From contig JAPLCC010000048.1 in NCBI GenBank assembly GCA_026392415.1, positions 51,678 through 115,677 of the forward strand: 64,000 bases of DNA, given 5' to 3'. Of this stretch, positions 1 to 9,184 are shown piece by piece (position 1 is the stretch's first letter; every line of letters begins with the position of its first letter). Under the pieces are notes generated by a model that was not told the DNA's origin, did not search any database, and saw nothing but the letters and a program-made list of their open reading frames with translations. Position numbers and translations under genes: made by a program. Origin of the DNA: Propionibacteriales bacterium (GTDB lineage: Bacteria > Actinomycetota > Actinomycetes > Propionibacteriales > Nocardioidaceae).

Positions 1-943
1 TGAGCGCTGAGCCGATCGCGAACAGCAGCCCTGCCGTCAGGCAGAAGCCCAGCAGCGCAACGTTGTCGAGCAGGACCTTGCTGACGGAGGCGTTCTGATA
101 GGTCTTCACCCAGAACGACGACTCCCGGAACGAGTCGAAGGCGGTGCTGCCGAACAGCACCGCGACGACGGCCACCAGACCGGGGCGGGACGGGATGGTC
201 GAAAGGTTCGCGAGCGGACTGCGCAGGACGAGCCGGCCCTCCACGCGCGCCCAGGGGGAGAGCTTGGCGATCAGCGAGGAGTAGACCTCGAACGGATCGG
301 CGTTCTCGTAGAAGCGGTTGCCGAAGACGGCGCCACCGACGAGCATCACCCCGACGTACAGGGCGCACCACAGCCGGACCGAACCGAGCTCGGTCGGGAA
401 ACGATAGGCGAGCTCCATCCACACGAAGGCGTAGAGACCGAACGCGGCAGGCCAGTGGCCGAGCCGTTCGGGATAGGTGAACAGCCCGACGTCGGGGTCA
501 CTTCCGGCGAGCTTCGCGATGCCGGCATTGATCGTCCGCACCGGACTGATCGCGCGCCAGACCGGCCCGAGCAGGGCGGAGGCGATCACCAGCCCGACCC
601 ACCACCAGACGTAGACGATGCCGAAGAACGGGTTGGTGAGGGTGTTCTGGCCGGCCACGGCCGTGGCGACGGTGAACGCGGCGATCAGCAGGCCGAACAC
701 CCGTAGTCCGACCCGGAAGTACGACGACGAGGTGACCTGGTCGAGGAACATCGGCACGTGCAGACCGGCCTGCTCGGCGCCGTCGTACCGCGGTCGCCGC
801 CAGGCGACGACGAGGACCGTGAACGAGACCACCAACGCGGCGACCGCGCCGGAGACGGCAAGCTCCAGCGGGATCGGCAGGTCGGCCTGACCGCCGATGC
901 CGTGGGCCTCGGGATTTCCGATCAACCCGCTCGCCCCGGTCAA
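1..943 (-). CDS. Multi-pass membrane protein, 3' end cut by window
   Basis: The reverse-strand reading frame is open from 943 to the window edge, so the C-terminus lies outside. It encodes a polytopic membrane protein with at least six hydrophobic segments, beginning with one near residues 25-45 (LAVSGAVAALVVSFTVLVVA), and containing a WWW cluster and conserved-looking motifs such as FFGIVYVWWW and PVRTINA. I chose the TTG at 943 because it overlaps the TGA of the lipoprotein gene (TTGA), which implies translational coupling. Actinobacterial proteins of this kind have sometimes been labelled fenitrothion hydrolase (FedA-like), but I see no catalytic signature and the real role is unknown. The adjacent lipoprotein resembles a cupredoxin-like domain, so a link to metal or envelope redox biology is possible but only inferred. 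Confidence 0.7.
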   Translation of the reverse strand, partial: MTGASGLIGNPEAHGIGGQADLPIPLELAVSGAVAALVVSFTVLVVAWRRPRYDGAEQAGLHVPMFLDQVTSSSYFRVGLRVFGLLIAAFTVATAVAGQNTLTNPFFGIVYVWWWVGLVIASALLGPVWRAISPVRTINAGIAKLAGSDPDVGLFTYPERLGHWPAAFGLYAFVWMELAYRFPTELGSVRLWCALYVGVMLVGGAVFGNRFYENADPFEVYSSLIAKLSPWARVEGRLVLRSPLANLSTIPSRPGLVAVVAVLFGSTAFDSFRESSFWVKTYQNASVSKVLLDNVALLGFCLTAGLLFAIGSAL

Positions 944-1299
944 CGGACTTCGAGCTGGACGATGATCTGGTCCAGTTCGTGGGACTCGACGGCCACGACG
1001 CCCGGCCGGTCGATCTGGATCGGGAAGGTCTCGGTGCCCGCCTCGTAGGCGAACTCCTGTTCGGGGTCGGAGTGCACGTGCAGCGTCCCGGCGCCATCGG
1101 AGGTGACGACCAGGTCGATCGGCTGGCCGGCGCTCACGTCGACACGATCACCGCTCGGCTCGATGGTGCCGTCCTTCTGGGTGATCTCGACGACCACCGT
1201 TTCGTCCGTGCTGGCCTTCTTCTCCTCGCCGCAGGCGGTGACGCCGACGAGCAGGGTGATGGTGGCGAGTGCTGCTCCGACGGTCCGCAGCCGATGCAT
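940..1299 (-). CDS. Small lipoprotein, cupredoxin-like
   Basis: A 119-residue exported lipoprotein. The N-terminus has a basic n-region, a hydrophobic stretch and a lipobox ending V-T-A-C, so Cys23 should be lipidated. The mature part is a single beta-rich domain with the pattern GTIEPSGDRVDVSAGQPI...LHVHSDPEQEF, which resembles small cupredoxin-like domains; the two histidines in LHVHSD are candidate metal ligands, but the full copper-site signature is not evident. The ATG at 1299 is preceded by a strong GAGGAGG ribosome binding site. The gene overlaps the downstream membrane-protein gene by TTGA, so the two are probably one operon and may act together at the outer face of the membrane. Function is not established. 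Confidence 0.8.
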   Translation of the reverse strand: MHRLRTVGAALATITLLVGVTACGEEKKASTDETVVVEITQKDGTIEPSGDRVDVSAGQPIDLVVTSDGAGTLHVHSDPEQEFAYEAGTETFPIQIDRPGVVAVESHELDQIIVQLEVR

Positions 1300-1448
1300 G
1301 GGTCCTCCTCGTGACGGGAGCCTCGATCGTGGACCGTGCGGGCCCTGCTCCGGGTTGTCTGTCAGAATCTCACGGTGACCCCAAGGCGTCCGGGATGGGG
1401 CCGGTCGTCGTAGCACTGGCGGGTCCGCACAGAGGCTGGAGATACGAC

Positions 1449-2921
1449 GTGGTGGATCGGGTGCGTCCGCGCGACCTGACGTTCCTCGCAGAGGAGACGC
1501 CGGAAACGCCGCTGCACAACGCCACGATCGAGATCTTCGATCCGGGCGAGGGCGACGACGTCTTCGATCACGCACGCCTGGTGCGGTTGATCCGCGACCG
1601 GATCGCCTTCGTGCCGCGCTACCGGCAGCGTCTCCAGAGCGTCCCCGGCCACCTCGCCAACCCTGTCTGGGTCGACGACGAGAGCTTCGACCTGGGTTTC
1701 CACGTACGCCGTTCGGCGCTGCCGCGCCCGGGTACCTCGGAGCAGTTGCTCGAGCTCGCCTCCCGGATCGTGTCACGGCCTCTGGACCGCACCCGTCCGC
1801 TGTGGGAGATCTACTTCGTCGAGGGGCTCGAGGGCGGCAAGGTCGCGCTGCTGTCCAAGACCCACCAGGCGCTCGTCGACGGCGTGCACACCGTCGACCT
1901 CGGACAGTTGCTGCTCGACCTCCAGCCCGAGGCCCGCGCGCTCGACCCGGACGACTGGTCGCCGCGACGTTCGCCCAAGCCGGCTCGGCTGATCGCAGGC
2001 GCCGTACGCGACAACCTGCTCGACGCCAACTCGCTGCTCGACAGCGTGCGCACGGGGTCACGCGCCGTGGCCCGCACGGCCGATCGCCGGTCTGCGCCTG
2101 CCCGCTCCTTCCTGGCCGCCGCGACCGGGCGACGTCCGAAGAACCGCGGGGTCATCAACGGACCGTTGTCCCAGCAGCGCCGGATCGTCACCGTGGAGAC
2201 CCGGCTCGCGGACTACCGCCGGATCCGCGAGGTGCACGGTGGCACCGTCAATGACGTCATCCTGGCCACGCTCACCGGCGCCCTGCGCGCCTGGTTGATG
2301 ACCCGGGCGGAGTCGCTGGGCGGCATGCGACAGGTCCGTGCGGTCGTGCCCGTCTCGGTCATCGACGAAGAGCTCGAGGCCACCTCGCTCGGCAGTCAGA
2401 TCGCTGCCCACTTCGTCGACCTCCCGGTCGGTGAGCAGAGTCCGATCGTGCGCCTGCACCAGGTGTCCTACTCCTTCCAGGCGCACAAGGACACCGGCCG
2501 CAGCGTCGCCGCCAACCGGCTCGCGGGCATCGCCGGCTTCGCGCCGACGACGTTCCACGCGATCGGCTCACGGGTGGCCAACACCGAGCTCCGTCGTGGC
2601 TACCAGCTGTCGGTGACCAACGTGCCCGGCCCCCAGACCCCGCTCTTCGCGGCCGGTGCCCGGATGCTGGCCAGCTTCCCCGTGCCGCCGCTGGTGGCCG
2701 GCCACCCGCTCGCCATCGGCGTGACGTCGTACGACGGCGGCGTGTTCTACGGCATCACTGCGGACCGGGACTGGATCCCCGACGTCGACCTCCTCGGCGT
2801 CTGTGTCCGAGAAGCGCTCGACGAACTGCTCGATCTCTCCTCGCCGACGCGACAGCGTGCCCCGCGCGGGCGCCGCGGCGTCAAGGCGGTCCCGAAGCCC
2901 GGAACCAAGGGCCGGAACTGA
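1449..2921 (+). CDS. WS/DGAT-family acyltransferase (variant HQxxxDG motif)
   Basis: A protein of about 490 residues with the full layout of the wax ester synthase/acyl-CoA:diacylglycerol acyltransferase family, which in actinobacteria makes storage lipids. Visible landmarks are RPLWEIYFVEGLEGGK, the catalytic-region motif KTHQALVDGVH, the second-half motif GGTVNDVILATLTGALRAWL and the SVTNVPGP block near the C-terminus. The family motif is HHxxxDG and its second histidine is considered catalytic; here that position is glutamine. The enzyme may therefore be altered or inactive, or may belong to a subgroup with another activity. A basic tail follows the domain. GTG 1449 is chosen because GGAG lies 7 nt upstream; GTG 1452 and 1461 are alternatives. 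Confidence 0.85.
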   Translation: MVDRVRPRDLTFLAEETPETPLHNATIEIFDPGEGDDVFDHARLVRLIRDRIAFVPRYRQRLQSVPGHLANPVWVDDESFDLGFHVRRSALPRPGTSEQLLELASRIVSRPLDRTRPLWEIYFVEGLEGGKVALLSKTHQALVDGVHTVDLGQLLLDLQPEARALDPDDWSPRRSPKPARLIAGAVRDNLLDANSLLDSVRTGSRAVARTADRRSAPARSFLAAATGRRPKNRGVINGPLSQQRRIVTVETRLADYRRIREVHGGTVNDVILATLTGALRAWLMTRAESLGGMRQVRAVVPVSVIDEELEATSLGSQIAAHFVDLPVGEQSPIVRLHQVSYSFQAHKDTGRSVAANRLAGIAGFAPTTFHAIGSRVANTELRRGYQLSVTNVPGPQTPLFAAGARMLASFPVPPLVAGHPLAIGVTSYDGGVFYGITADRDWIPDVDLLGVCVREALDELLDLSSPTRQRAPRGRRGVKAVPKPGTKGRN

Positions 2922-2924
2922 TTC

Positions 2925-3083
2925 GTGGTTCCGCAACACCTCGGCACCCTGCACCCGCTCGAACAGGCGATCACGATCGTGCTGGCCTTCGGTCCGTTCC
3001 TGGTCCTGGGGGTCGTCATCGCCTTCCGTCGGCGCGCAGAGCGCGCTGAGGAGATGCGGGACGACCTCCAGAACGGCGACTGA
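2925..3083 (+). CDS. Small single-pass membrane protein (52 aa)
   Basis: A short reading frame begins at GTG 2925, only 3 nt after the stop of the acyltransferase gene. It encodes 52 residues: a short polar N-terminus, one hydrophobic helix (AITIVLAFGPFLVLGVVIAF), then a charged tail rich in Arg and Glu. The tight spacing and absence of another gene in the gap suggest translational coupling with the acyltransferase. There is no clear Shine-Dalgarno of its own. It does not match a family I recognise. A short tail-anchored membrane protein next to a lipid enzyme could be an accessory subunit, but this is speculation. Confidence that it is translated is moderate. Confidence 0.5.
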   Translation: MVPQHLGTLHPLEQAITIVLAFGPFLVLGVVIAFRRRAERAEEMRDDLQNGD

Positions 3084-3098
3084 CCTCGCCGGTCCCGG

Positions 3099-3581
3099 CT
3101 AGCGGCTGAGCCAGGCCTTGCCGGTGCGCTCCTCTGCGCGCAGGGCGCTGCCGATGAGCTTGGCGATCAGTTCCTCGATCTTGCCGCCGACCAGCGGAAT
3201 CTTCACCGTGACCTGGAGCTCGACCGTCTCGGTGGTGACGCCGTCGACCTCGACGAGAGTGGCGGTGCCGCGCATCTCGCCGGGCTTGCCGGGGATGGTG
3301 ATGTGGACGTCGCCGTGGGTGGGGCTCGACCACTTCTCGGTCTGGACGATCGTGGTCTCGGCGCCGACGATCTTCTTCGCGAACGAGGGGACCCTGTCGG
3401 TCGGCTGGGTCATCTCGATCCGGACGTCCTTGGCATCGACCGTGCCGTCGATCTTCACGTCGAAGGCCGTCGCTCGCTGGTTGGTGCACACCTCCTCGCG
3501 GAAGCTGGAGTCGGACAGCATCGCCGCGACGGCGTCGGCCGGTGCGTCGTAGACCATCGTGTGGAGCAGGCGTGTCGCCAT
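3099..3581 (-). CDS. DUF2505 family protein
   Basis: A 160-residue protein of the DUF2505 family, widespread in actinobacteria and resembling the START/SRPBCC lipid-binding fold in secondary-structure pattern. It shares with its neighbour the N-terminal pattern YDAPADAVAAMLSDSSFR, the central PSFAKKIVGAET and the C-terminal block KIPLVGGKIEELIAKLI. The ATG at 3581 lies 2 nt after the upstream paralogue's stop codon, so the pair forms an operon and this copy probably relies on coupling, having only a weak Shine-Dalgarno. The function of DUF2505 is unknown; no catalytic residues can be assigned. The pair most likely arose by tandem duplication, since both are exactly 160 residues long. Confidence 0.85.
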   Translation of the reverse strand: MATRLLHTMVYDAPADAVAAMLSDSSFREEVCTNQRATAFDVKIDGTVDAKDVRIEMTQPTDRVPSFAKKIVGAETTIVQTEKWSSPTHGDVHITIPGKPGEMRGTATLVEVDGVTTETVELQVTVKIPLVGGKIEELIAKLIGSALRAEERTGKAWLSR

Positions 3582-3583
3582 GG

Positions 3584-4066
3584 TCAGTGGTTTCCCTTCA
3601 GCCAGGCCACGCCCACGGAGTGCTCCAGGGTCATGCCTGCGTCGATGTTGTCGGCCATCAGTTTCTCCAGCTTGCCCGCGATCAGCGGGACCTTGACGCT
3701 CACCTCGAGGTCGAACACGTGCCGGGTGATGCCACCTTCTTCGGCGAGTGCCACGGTGCCGACTGCCTTCGTCGGCTTGCCGGGCGCCTCGATCTCGTAG
3801 GTCCCGGAGGTCGCGTCGGCCCATTCCTCGCGCACGATGGCCCGCGTGGTCTCGCCCGTGATCTTCTTGGCCAGGGCAGGCAGGCCGGCCGTGTTCTGCA
3901 CCTGGTCGATGACGATGCTCATCCCGTCACCCTTCGGTGTGGTGGTCACGTCGATCGACACCACGTCCTGGGCAGCAGCGACCTTCTTGCGGAAGTCAGG
4001 ATCGGCCAGCATGGCGAGCACTTCGTCTGCCCCCGCGTCGTACGCGAGTTCACGGTGAAACTTCAT
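3584..4066 (-). CDS. DUF2505 family protein (upstream paralogue)
   Basis: A 160-residue DUF2505 protein, the tandem paralogue of the gene just downstream. The start MKFHRELAYDAGADEVLAML at 4066 aligns with the N-terminus of the other copy, which argues against the longer reading that begins at 4099. The conserved core includes LPALAKKITGETTRAIVREEW and VKVPLIAGKLEKLMADNI. The gene is transcribed away from the glutamate dehydrogenase gene, with the two starts about 85 nt apart, so both promoters lie in that short gap. As with its partner, a hydrophobic-ligand-binding role is a fold-based guess and no experimental function is known to me. Confidence 0.85.
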   Translation of the reverse strand: MKFHRELAYDAGADEVLAMLADPDFRKKVAAAQDVVSIDVTTTPKGDGMSIVIDQVQNTAGLPALAKKITGETTRAIVREEWADATSGTYEIEAPGKPTKAVGTVALAEEGGITRHVFDLEVSVKVPLIAGKLEKLMADNIDAGMTLEHSVGVAWLKGNH

Positions 4067-4151
4067 GGCGCCATCATGGCGCACCGGATCGTTACTCACG
4101 GGTCGCCTCGCGATGTTGTCGTGGTCAGGTCCGACCGCCTACGTTGAGATG

Positions 4152-7100
4152 GTGTCAATGACGACGCTGAAGGCCGCCGTGACCGGGGCAGACCGAGACC
4201 GCATTTTCGAGCAGGCTGCCGCGGCAGCCGGACCACCGAAGGGCGGCGGGGGTCCACCTCGTGATGCGCTGTCGGCGCTGCTTCCGGCCTATTACCGGCA
4301 CGTCGACACCGAGGAGCTGGCGTCGCGCAGCGACGTCGACATCTATGGCGCGTTCGCCTCCCACCACCATCTCGCTCTGGAGCGCAGGCCCGGTACGCCG
4401 AAGGTCCGGGTCTTCACGCCGACCGTGGCCGAACACGGCTGGTCCGCGGCCGGGCACTCGGTGGTTGAGGTCGTCTTCGACGACATGCCGTTCCTCGTCG
4501 ACTCCCTGACCATGGAGCTCGGTCAGCACCTGCGCGACATTCGCACGGTCGTGCACCCGACCTTCGACGTACGACGTGACGAGGCGGGACGCCTGCTGTC
4601 TGCCGAACCCGTGACGCCGGGCTCCGTCGCGCCGCCCGAGGGCGCCACCCGCGAGTCGTGGATGCATGTCGAGATCGGCCGCCTCGGCGGCGCGGGCGAG
4701 GACGAGAAGGTCGCGGAGGGGTGTCGTCGGGTGCTCCTCGACGTCCGGGCCTCCGTCGAGGACTGGCCGAAGATGCAGGCGCAGGTCGCCGGAATCGTTG
4801 CCGGTCTGGCCGAGGAGGCTCCGCCGGTCGATCCGGAGGAGGTCCGGCAGACCTCGGAGCTGTTGTCCTGGCTGGCCGACGAACACTTCACCTTCCTCGG
4901 GTATCGCGAGTACGTCCTGGACAAGGCACCTGCCGAGAGCGGCGACGGCGAGGAGGACGTGTTGCGTCCCGTGCCCGGCACCGGCCTGGGCATCCTGCGG
5001 GAGAAGGCCGAGGCGGGCGACGAGTCCGTTGCCTTCGGTCGGCTGCCCGACGCGGTCAAGGCCAAGGCTCGCGAGAAGACCCTGCTGGTGCTGGCCAAGG
5101 CCAACTCCCGCTCGACGGTCCACCGGCCGGCGTACCTCGACTACGTCAGTGTGAAGACCTTCGACGCGAGCGGCGAGGTCGTCGGCGAGCGCCGGTTCCT
5201 CGGCCTGCTGTCGAGCGCTGCCTACACCGAGTCGTTGCTACGCATCCCCCTGCTCCGCGAGAAGGCCGCGGAGGTGCTGCGGCGCAGCGGTCAGGACGCC
5301 CGCAGCCACGACGGATCCGCGCTCCTGGACACCCTCGAGACCTATCCGCGTGACGAGCTGTTCCACACGCCCGTCGACGAGCTCACCCCGATCGTCGAGG
5401 CGGCCAGCCAGGCCCGGGAGCGGCGTGCGGTGCGCCTGTTCATCCGCCGCGACACCTACGCCCGTTATCTCTCGGTGCTGGTCTACCTGCCGCGTGATCG
5501 CTACAACACCGGCGTCCGTCACAGGTTCGTGCAGATCCTGATCGACCAGATCGGCAAGGGCCGGATCGGTCCGGAGAACGTCGAGTTCAACGTCAGCATC
5601 AACGAGTCGACGACCGCACGTGTCCACTTCGTCGTCCACCTTCCCAAGGGCGAGCTGATCCCCGACGACATCGACACCACTGACCTCGAGCGTCGACTGG
5701 TCGAGGCATCGCGCTCCTGGCAGGAGGACTTCCTCCAGGCCGTGATCGCCGAGTACGGCGAGGAGACCGGTGGCCTGTTGGGTCGCCGGTACGTCGATGC
5801 CTTCCCCGAGGCGTACAAGGAGGACTTCAATCCCCGCACTGCCGCCGTCGATCTCGGTCGCGTCGAAGGCATCACCGGTGACAGCGGCATCGACCAGTCG
5901 CTGTACGCCGATGTCGACGCCGACGAGGGGGAGGCCCGCCTGAAGGTGTTCCGGGTCGGCGATCCGCTGTCGCTGAGCGGCGTGCTGCCCATGTTGTCCT
6001 CGATGGGGGTGGAGGTGGTCGACGAGCGGCCGTACTCCCTGGGCGGCCTGGACCGTCGTACCCACATCTACGACTTCGGCCTGCGATACGCCGGGGCGCT
6101 GCCCGACCACGCCCGGGAACTCTTCGCCGACGCACTGCGCGCGATGTGGGACGGCTACACCGAGACCGACGGGTTCAATCGCCTCGTGCTGCGAGCGCAA
6201 CTGTCGTGGCGCCAAGCGATGCTGCTGCGCGCCTACGCGAAGTACATGAAGCAGGGCAACAGCCCGTTCGCCGTCGACTCGATCGAGCAGGCCCTGGTCG
6301 ACAACGTCGACCTCGCCCGGCTCCTCGTGCTGCTCTTCGAGACCCGGTTCGACCCGGGCACCGACGATGGGCGGGCCGATCGCGAGGCCGACCTCGTCGC
6401 GAAGATCCGGTCCGCGCTCGACGACGTCGTGAGCCTCGACCACGACCGGATCCTGCGGTCGTACCTCACGCACATCCTCGCGACCCTGCGCACGAACTAC
6501 TTCCAGGGTCTCGAGACGGTTGCTGCGCAACCTCCCCGACCAACGGAGTCGAGGACGACCCCGAGCCCGACACCGAAGCCCTACCTGTCGTTGAAGCTCG
6601 AACCGTCGGCCATTCCGGACCTCCCGTCACCGCGGCCGAAGTTCGAGATCTTCGTCTACTCGCCGCGGGTCGAGGGCGTGCACCTGCGTTTCGGTGCCGT
6701 GGCGCGCGGTGGTCTGCGCTGGTCCGACCGTCGTGACGACTTCCGCACCGAGGTGCTGGGTCTGGTCAAGGCGCAGATGGTCAAGAACACCGTGATCGTG
6801 CCCGTGGGTGCCAAGGGTGGGTTCTACGCCAAGCAGCTGCCTGACTCGAGCGATCGCGAGGCATGGCTGGCCGAAGGCATCGACTGCTACAAGACCTTCA
6901 TCCGCGGCCTGCTCGACCTCACCGACAACCTCGTCGGCGGCGAGACCGTGCCGCCCCCGCGGGTGGTGCGCCACGACTCCGACGACTCCTACCTCGTGGT
7001 CGCGGCCGACAAGGGCACCGCGACCTTCTCCGACATCGCCAACGGAGTCTCCGGAGACTACGGCTTCTGGCTCGGCGACGCCTTCGCCAGCGGTGGCTCG

Positions 7101-9134
7101 GTCGGCTACGACCACAAGGCAATGGGCATCACGGCCAAGGGTGCCTGGGTGTCGGTACGCCGCCACTTCCGCGAGATGGGCGTCGACTGCCAGACCGAGG
7201 ACATCACCGTCGTCGGTGTGGGCGACATGTCCGGCGACGTGTTCGGCAACGGCATGCTCTGTTCCGAGCACATCCGGCTGGTGGCCGCCTTCGACCACCG
7301 CGACATCTTCATCGACCCCGAACCTGACGCGGCGGCGTCCTTCGTCGAGCGCCAGCGTTTGTTCGCCCTGCCGCGGTCGAGCTGGCAGGACTACGACAAG
7401 TCGCTCATCTCCGAAGGGGGCGGCGTCTTCCCGCGGAGCGCGAAGTCGATCCCGATCACGAACCACATCCGTGCTGCCCTCGGGATCGCCGGCCACGTCG
7501 AGAAGATGACGCCGGCCGAGCTGATGCGGGCGATCCTGCTCGCGCCGGCCGACCTGCTCTGGAACGGCGGCATCGGCACCTACGTCAAGGCGTCGACCGA
7601 GACCCATGCGGAGGCGGGCGACAAGGCCAACGACGCCATCCGCGTCGACGGCGGCGAGCTGCGCGTGCGGTGCGTGGGAGAGGGCGGCAACCTGGGTTGC
7701 ACCCAGCGCGGACGTATCGAGTACGCCGTCGACGGTGGCCGGATCAACACCGACTTCATCGACAATTCGGCCGGGGTCGACACCTCGGACCGCGAGGTGA
7801 ACCTGAAGATCCTGCTCGACCGCGTGGTGCTCGAGGGTGACCTGACCGGCAAGCAGCGCAACGAACTGCTGGCGTCGATGACCGACGAGGTCGCCGTACT
7901 GGTGCTGGCCGACAACTACGAGCAGAACCTCGCGCTCGCCAACGCCGCACGAAACGCGCCGTCGCTGCTGCACGTGCACGAGCAGTGGATGCACCACCTG
8001 GAGACGGAGGGCCTGCTCGACCGCGAGCTGGAGGCCTTGCCCGCCACTCGCGAGGTGAAGCGCCGCCTGGAGGCACAGGGTGCGTTGACCCAGCCCGAGC
8101 TGGCGGTGCTGATGGCCTACACGAAGATCGTGCTGGCCGAGGAGCTGCTGGCCTCCGACCTGCCCGAGGACCCGTACCTCACCCTCGACCTCGAGTCCTA
8201 CTTCCCCGGGCCGGTCCAGTCCGGCTTCCGCCAGCAGGTCGGCGCGCACCCGCTGCGTCGGGAGATCATCGTCACCCAGGTCGTCAACGACCTGGTCAAC
8301 GGCGCAGGCATGACCTACTGGCCGCGGCTCGCGGGGGAGACCGGCGCGAGCGCTGCCGAGCTGACCCGGGCCAACTTCGTTGCCCGCGAGATCTTCGGCT
8401 CCCTGCCATTGCGCAAGGAGCTCGAGCAGTACGACAACGTGCTCGAGGCGGCGGTGCAGACCCGGATGCGGGTCGAGATGCGCACCCTCGTCGAGCGGGC
8501 ATCGCGCTGGCTGGTGACCAACCGTCGACCACCGCTCGACAGCGGCGCCACCGTCGAGCTGTTCGCCGCGCCGGTGCAGGCGACGATGCTCGAGCTGCCG
8601 CAGCTGCTGATGGGCGCCGAGCTGGCCGCGTACGAAGGGCGACGCCGCTCGCTGGAGAGCCAGCAGGTGCCGTCCGACCTCGCGGCCCGCGTGGCGTCGT
8701 ACGACGTGGCGTACGCGCTGCTCAACGTCGTCGAGATCGCCTCCCGCGACGGACTGCCCCCGGCCGACGTTGCCCGGGTGCACTTCGCGCTGGGCGAGCG
8801 GCTCGGCGTCTCGGCGCTCCAGCAGCGGATCGTCGACCTTCCTCGGGCCGACCAGTGGCAGACCATGGCTCGCGCTGCCCTGCGCGACGACCTCCATGCC
8901 GTGCACGCCCAGCTCACCGGCCAGGTGCTTGCCGCCACCGCTGCGAGCGTCGAGAGCGCGGACACCGAGGACCCGCGCGAGGTCGCCGACCGGAGGGTCG
9001 CGGCCTGGGAAGCCGAGACGGGCGGCGTCGTCGAGCGGGCGGTGGCTTCGCTGACGGCGCTCTGCGCGGACGAGCCGAGCGACATCGCCAAGGTGTCGGT
9101 CGGGCTGCGCGTGGTGCGCGGCCTGCTCGACTGA
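4152..9134 (+). CDS. gdh: NAD-dependent glutamate dehydrogenase, large (about 180 kDa) class
   Basis: This 1660-residue protein is the large NAD-specific glutamate dehydrogenase, which oxidatively deaminates glutamate to 2-oxoglutarate. It has the long N-terminal ACT-like regulatory region (VVEVVFDDMPFLVDSLTMEL; FTFLGYREYVL), the catalytic core with VARGGLRWSDRRDDFRTEVL and VPVGAKGGFY, a Rossmann part with VVGVGDMSGDVFGNGML, and the long C-terminal domain. GTG 4152 is preferred because TACGTT (4140-4145) lies exactly 6 nt upstream, the spacing seen at other leaderless genes here; ATG 4158 is the alternative. Oddity: residues about 786-808, between the TNYFQ and PYLSLKLEP segments, are encoded by a copy of an intergenic repeat (6507-6532) and its flank. 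The 3' end has a 12-bp tandem duplication that includes the stop codon. Confidence 0.95.
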   Translation: MSMTTLKAAVTGADRDRIFEQAAAAAGPPKGGGGPPRDALSALLPAYYRHVDTEELASRSDVDIYGAFASHHHLALERRPGTPKVRVFTPTVAEHGWSAAGHSVVEVVFDDMPFLVDSLTMELGQHLRDIRTVVHPTFDVRRDEAGRLLSAEPVTPGSVAPPEGATRESWMHVEIGRLGGAGEDEKVAEGCRRVLLDVRASVEDWPKMQAQVAGIVAGLAEEAPPVDPEEVRQTSELLSWLADEHFTFLGYREYVLDKAPAESGDGEEDVLRPVPGTGLGILREKAEAGDESVAFGRLPDAVKAKAREKTLLVLAKANSRSTVHRPAYLDYVSVKTFDASGEVVGERRFLGLLSSAAYTESLLRIPLLREKAAEVLRRSGQDARSHDGSALLDTLETYPRDELFHTPVDELTPIVEAASQARERRAVRLFIRRDTYARYLSVLVYLPRDRYNTGVRHRFVQILIDQIGKGRIGPENVEFNVSINESTTARVHFVVHLPKGELIPDDIDTTDLERRLVEASRSWQEDFLQAVIAEYGEETGGLLGRRYVDAFPEAYKEDFNPRTAAVDLGRVEGITGDSGIDQSLYADVDADEGEARLKVFRVGDPLSLSGVLPMLSSMGVEVVDERPYSLGGLDRRTHIYDFGLRYAGALPDHARELFADALRAMWDGYTETDGFNRLVLRAQLSWRQAMLLRAYAKYMKQGNSPFAVDSIEQALVDNVDLARLLVLLFETRFDPGTDDGRADREADLVAKIRSALDDVVSLDHDRILRSYLTHILATLRTNYFQGLETVAAQPPRPTESRTTPSPTPKPYLSLKLEPSAIPDLPSPRPKFEIFVYSPRVEGVHLRFGAVARGGLRWSDRRDDFRTEVLGLVKAQMVKNTVIVPVGAKGGFYAKQLPDSSDREAWLAEGIDCYKTFIRGLLDLTDNLVGGETVPPPRVVRHDSDDSYLVVAADKGTATFSDIANGVSGDYGFWLGDAFASGGSVGYDHKAMGITAKGAWVSVRRHFREMGVDCQTEDITVVGVGDMSGDVFGNGMLCSEHIRLVAAFDHRDIFIDPEPDAAASFVERQRLFALPRSSWQDYDKSLISEGGGVFPRSAKSIPITNHIRAALGIAGHVEKMTPAELMRAILLAPADLLWNGGIGTYVKASTETHAEAGDKANDAIRVDGGELRVRCVGEGGNLGCTQRGRIEYAVDGGRINTDFIDNSAGVDTSDREVNLKILLDRVVLEGDLTGKQRNELLASMTDEVAVLVLADNYEQNLALANAARNAPSLLHVHEQWMHHLETEGLLDRELEALPATREVKRRLEAQGALTQPELAVLMAYTKIVLAEELLASDLPEDPYLTLDLESYFPGPVQSGFRQQVGAHPLRREIIVTQVVNDLVNGAGMTYWPRLAGETGASAAELTRANFVAREIFGSLPLRKELEQYDNVLEAAVQTRMRVEMRTLVERASRWLVTNRRPPLDSGATVELFAAPVQATMLELPQLLMGAELAAYEGRRRSLESQQVPSDLAARVASYDVAYALLNVVEIASRDGLPPADVARVHFALGERLGVSALQQRIVDLPRADQWQTMARAALRDDLHAVHAQLTGQVLAATAASVESADTEDPREVADRRVAAWEAETGGVVERAVASLTALCADEPSDIAKVSVGLRVVRGLLD
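6507..6532. repeat. Palindromic intergenic-type repeat inside gdh
   Basis: A 26-bp sequence identical to 31994-32019. It holds the palindrome GTCTCGAGAC followed by a hairpin with arms GGTTGC and GCAACC. It sits in frame inside the glutamate dehydrogenase gene and codes for GLETVAAQ and following residues. The similarity to the second copy continues loosely past the 26 bp (a CGAC-rich stretch). Confidence 0.8.
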
Positions 9135-9146
9135 CTGCTCGACTGA
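9123..9146. repeat. 12-bp tandem duplication across the gdh stop codon
   Basis: Two perfect copies of CTGCTCGACTGA lie head to tail (9123-9134 and 9135-9146), followed by a degenerate third start. The first copy encodes the last residues LLD and the stop of the dehydrogenase, so the second recreates an in-frame LLD-stop. It gives a back-up stop codon if the first is read through. Confidence 0.8.
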
Positions 9147-9184
9147 CTGTTCGTCGTTGGAGGCCATGGTTAGGGTCGAGCGCG

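Noticed and set aside
940..2061. 373-codon reverse frame covering the lipoprotein and part of the acyltransferase
   Set aside because: Only its last 119 codons look like a protein; the rest is Arg/Pro-rich shadow of the acyltransferase gene on the other strand.
6627..9167. 846-codon frame antisense to gdh
   Set aside because: High-GC antisense shadow; composition is repetitive Val/Gly/His-rich, and gdh on the other strand is unmistakable.
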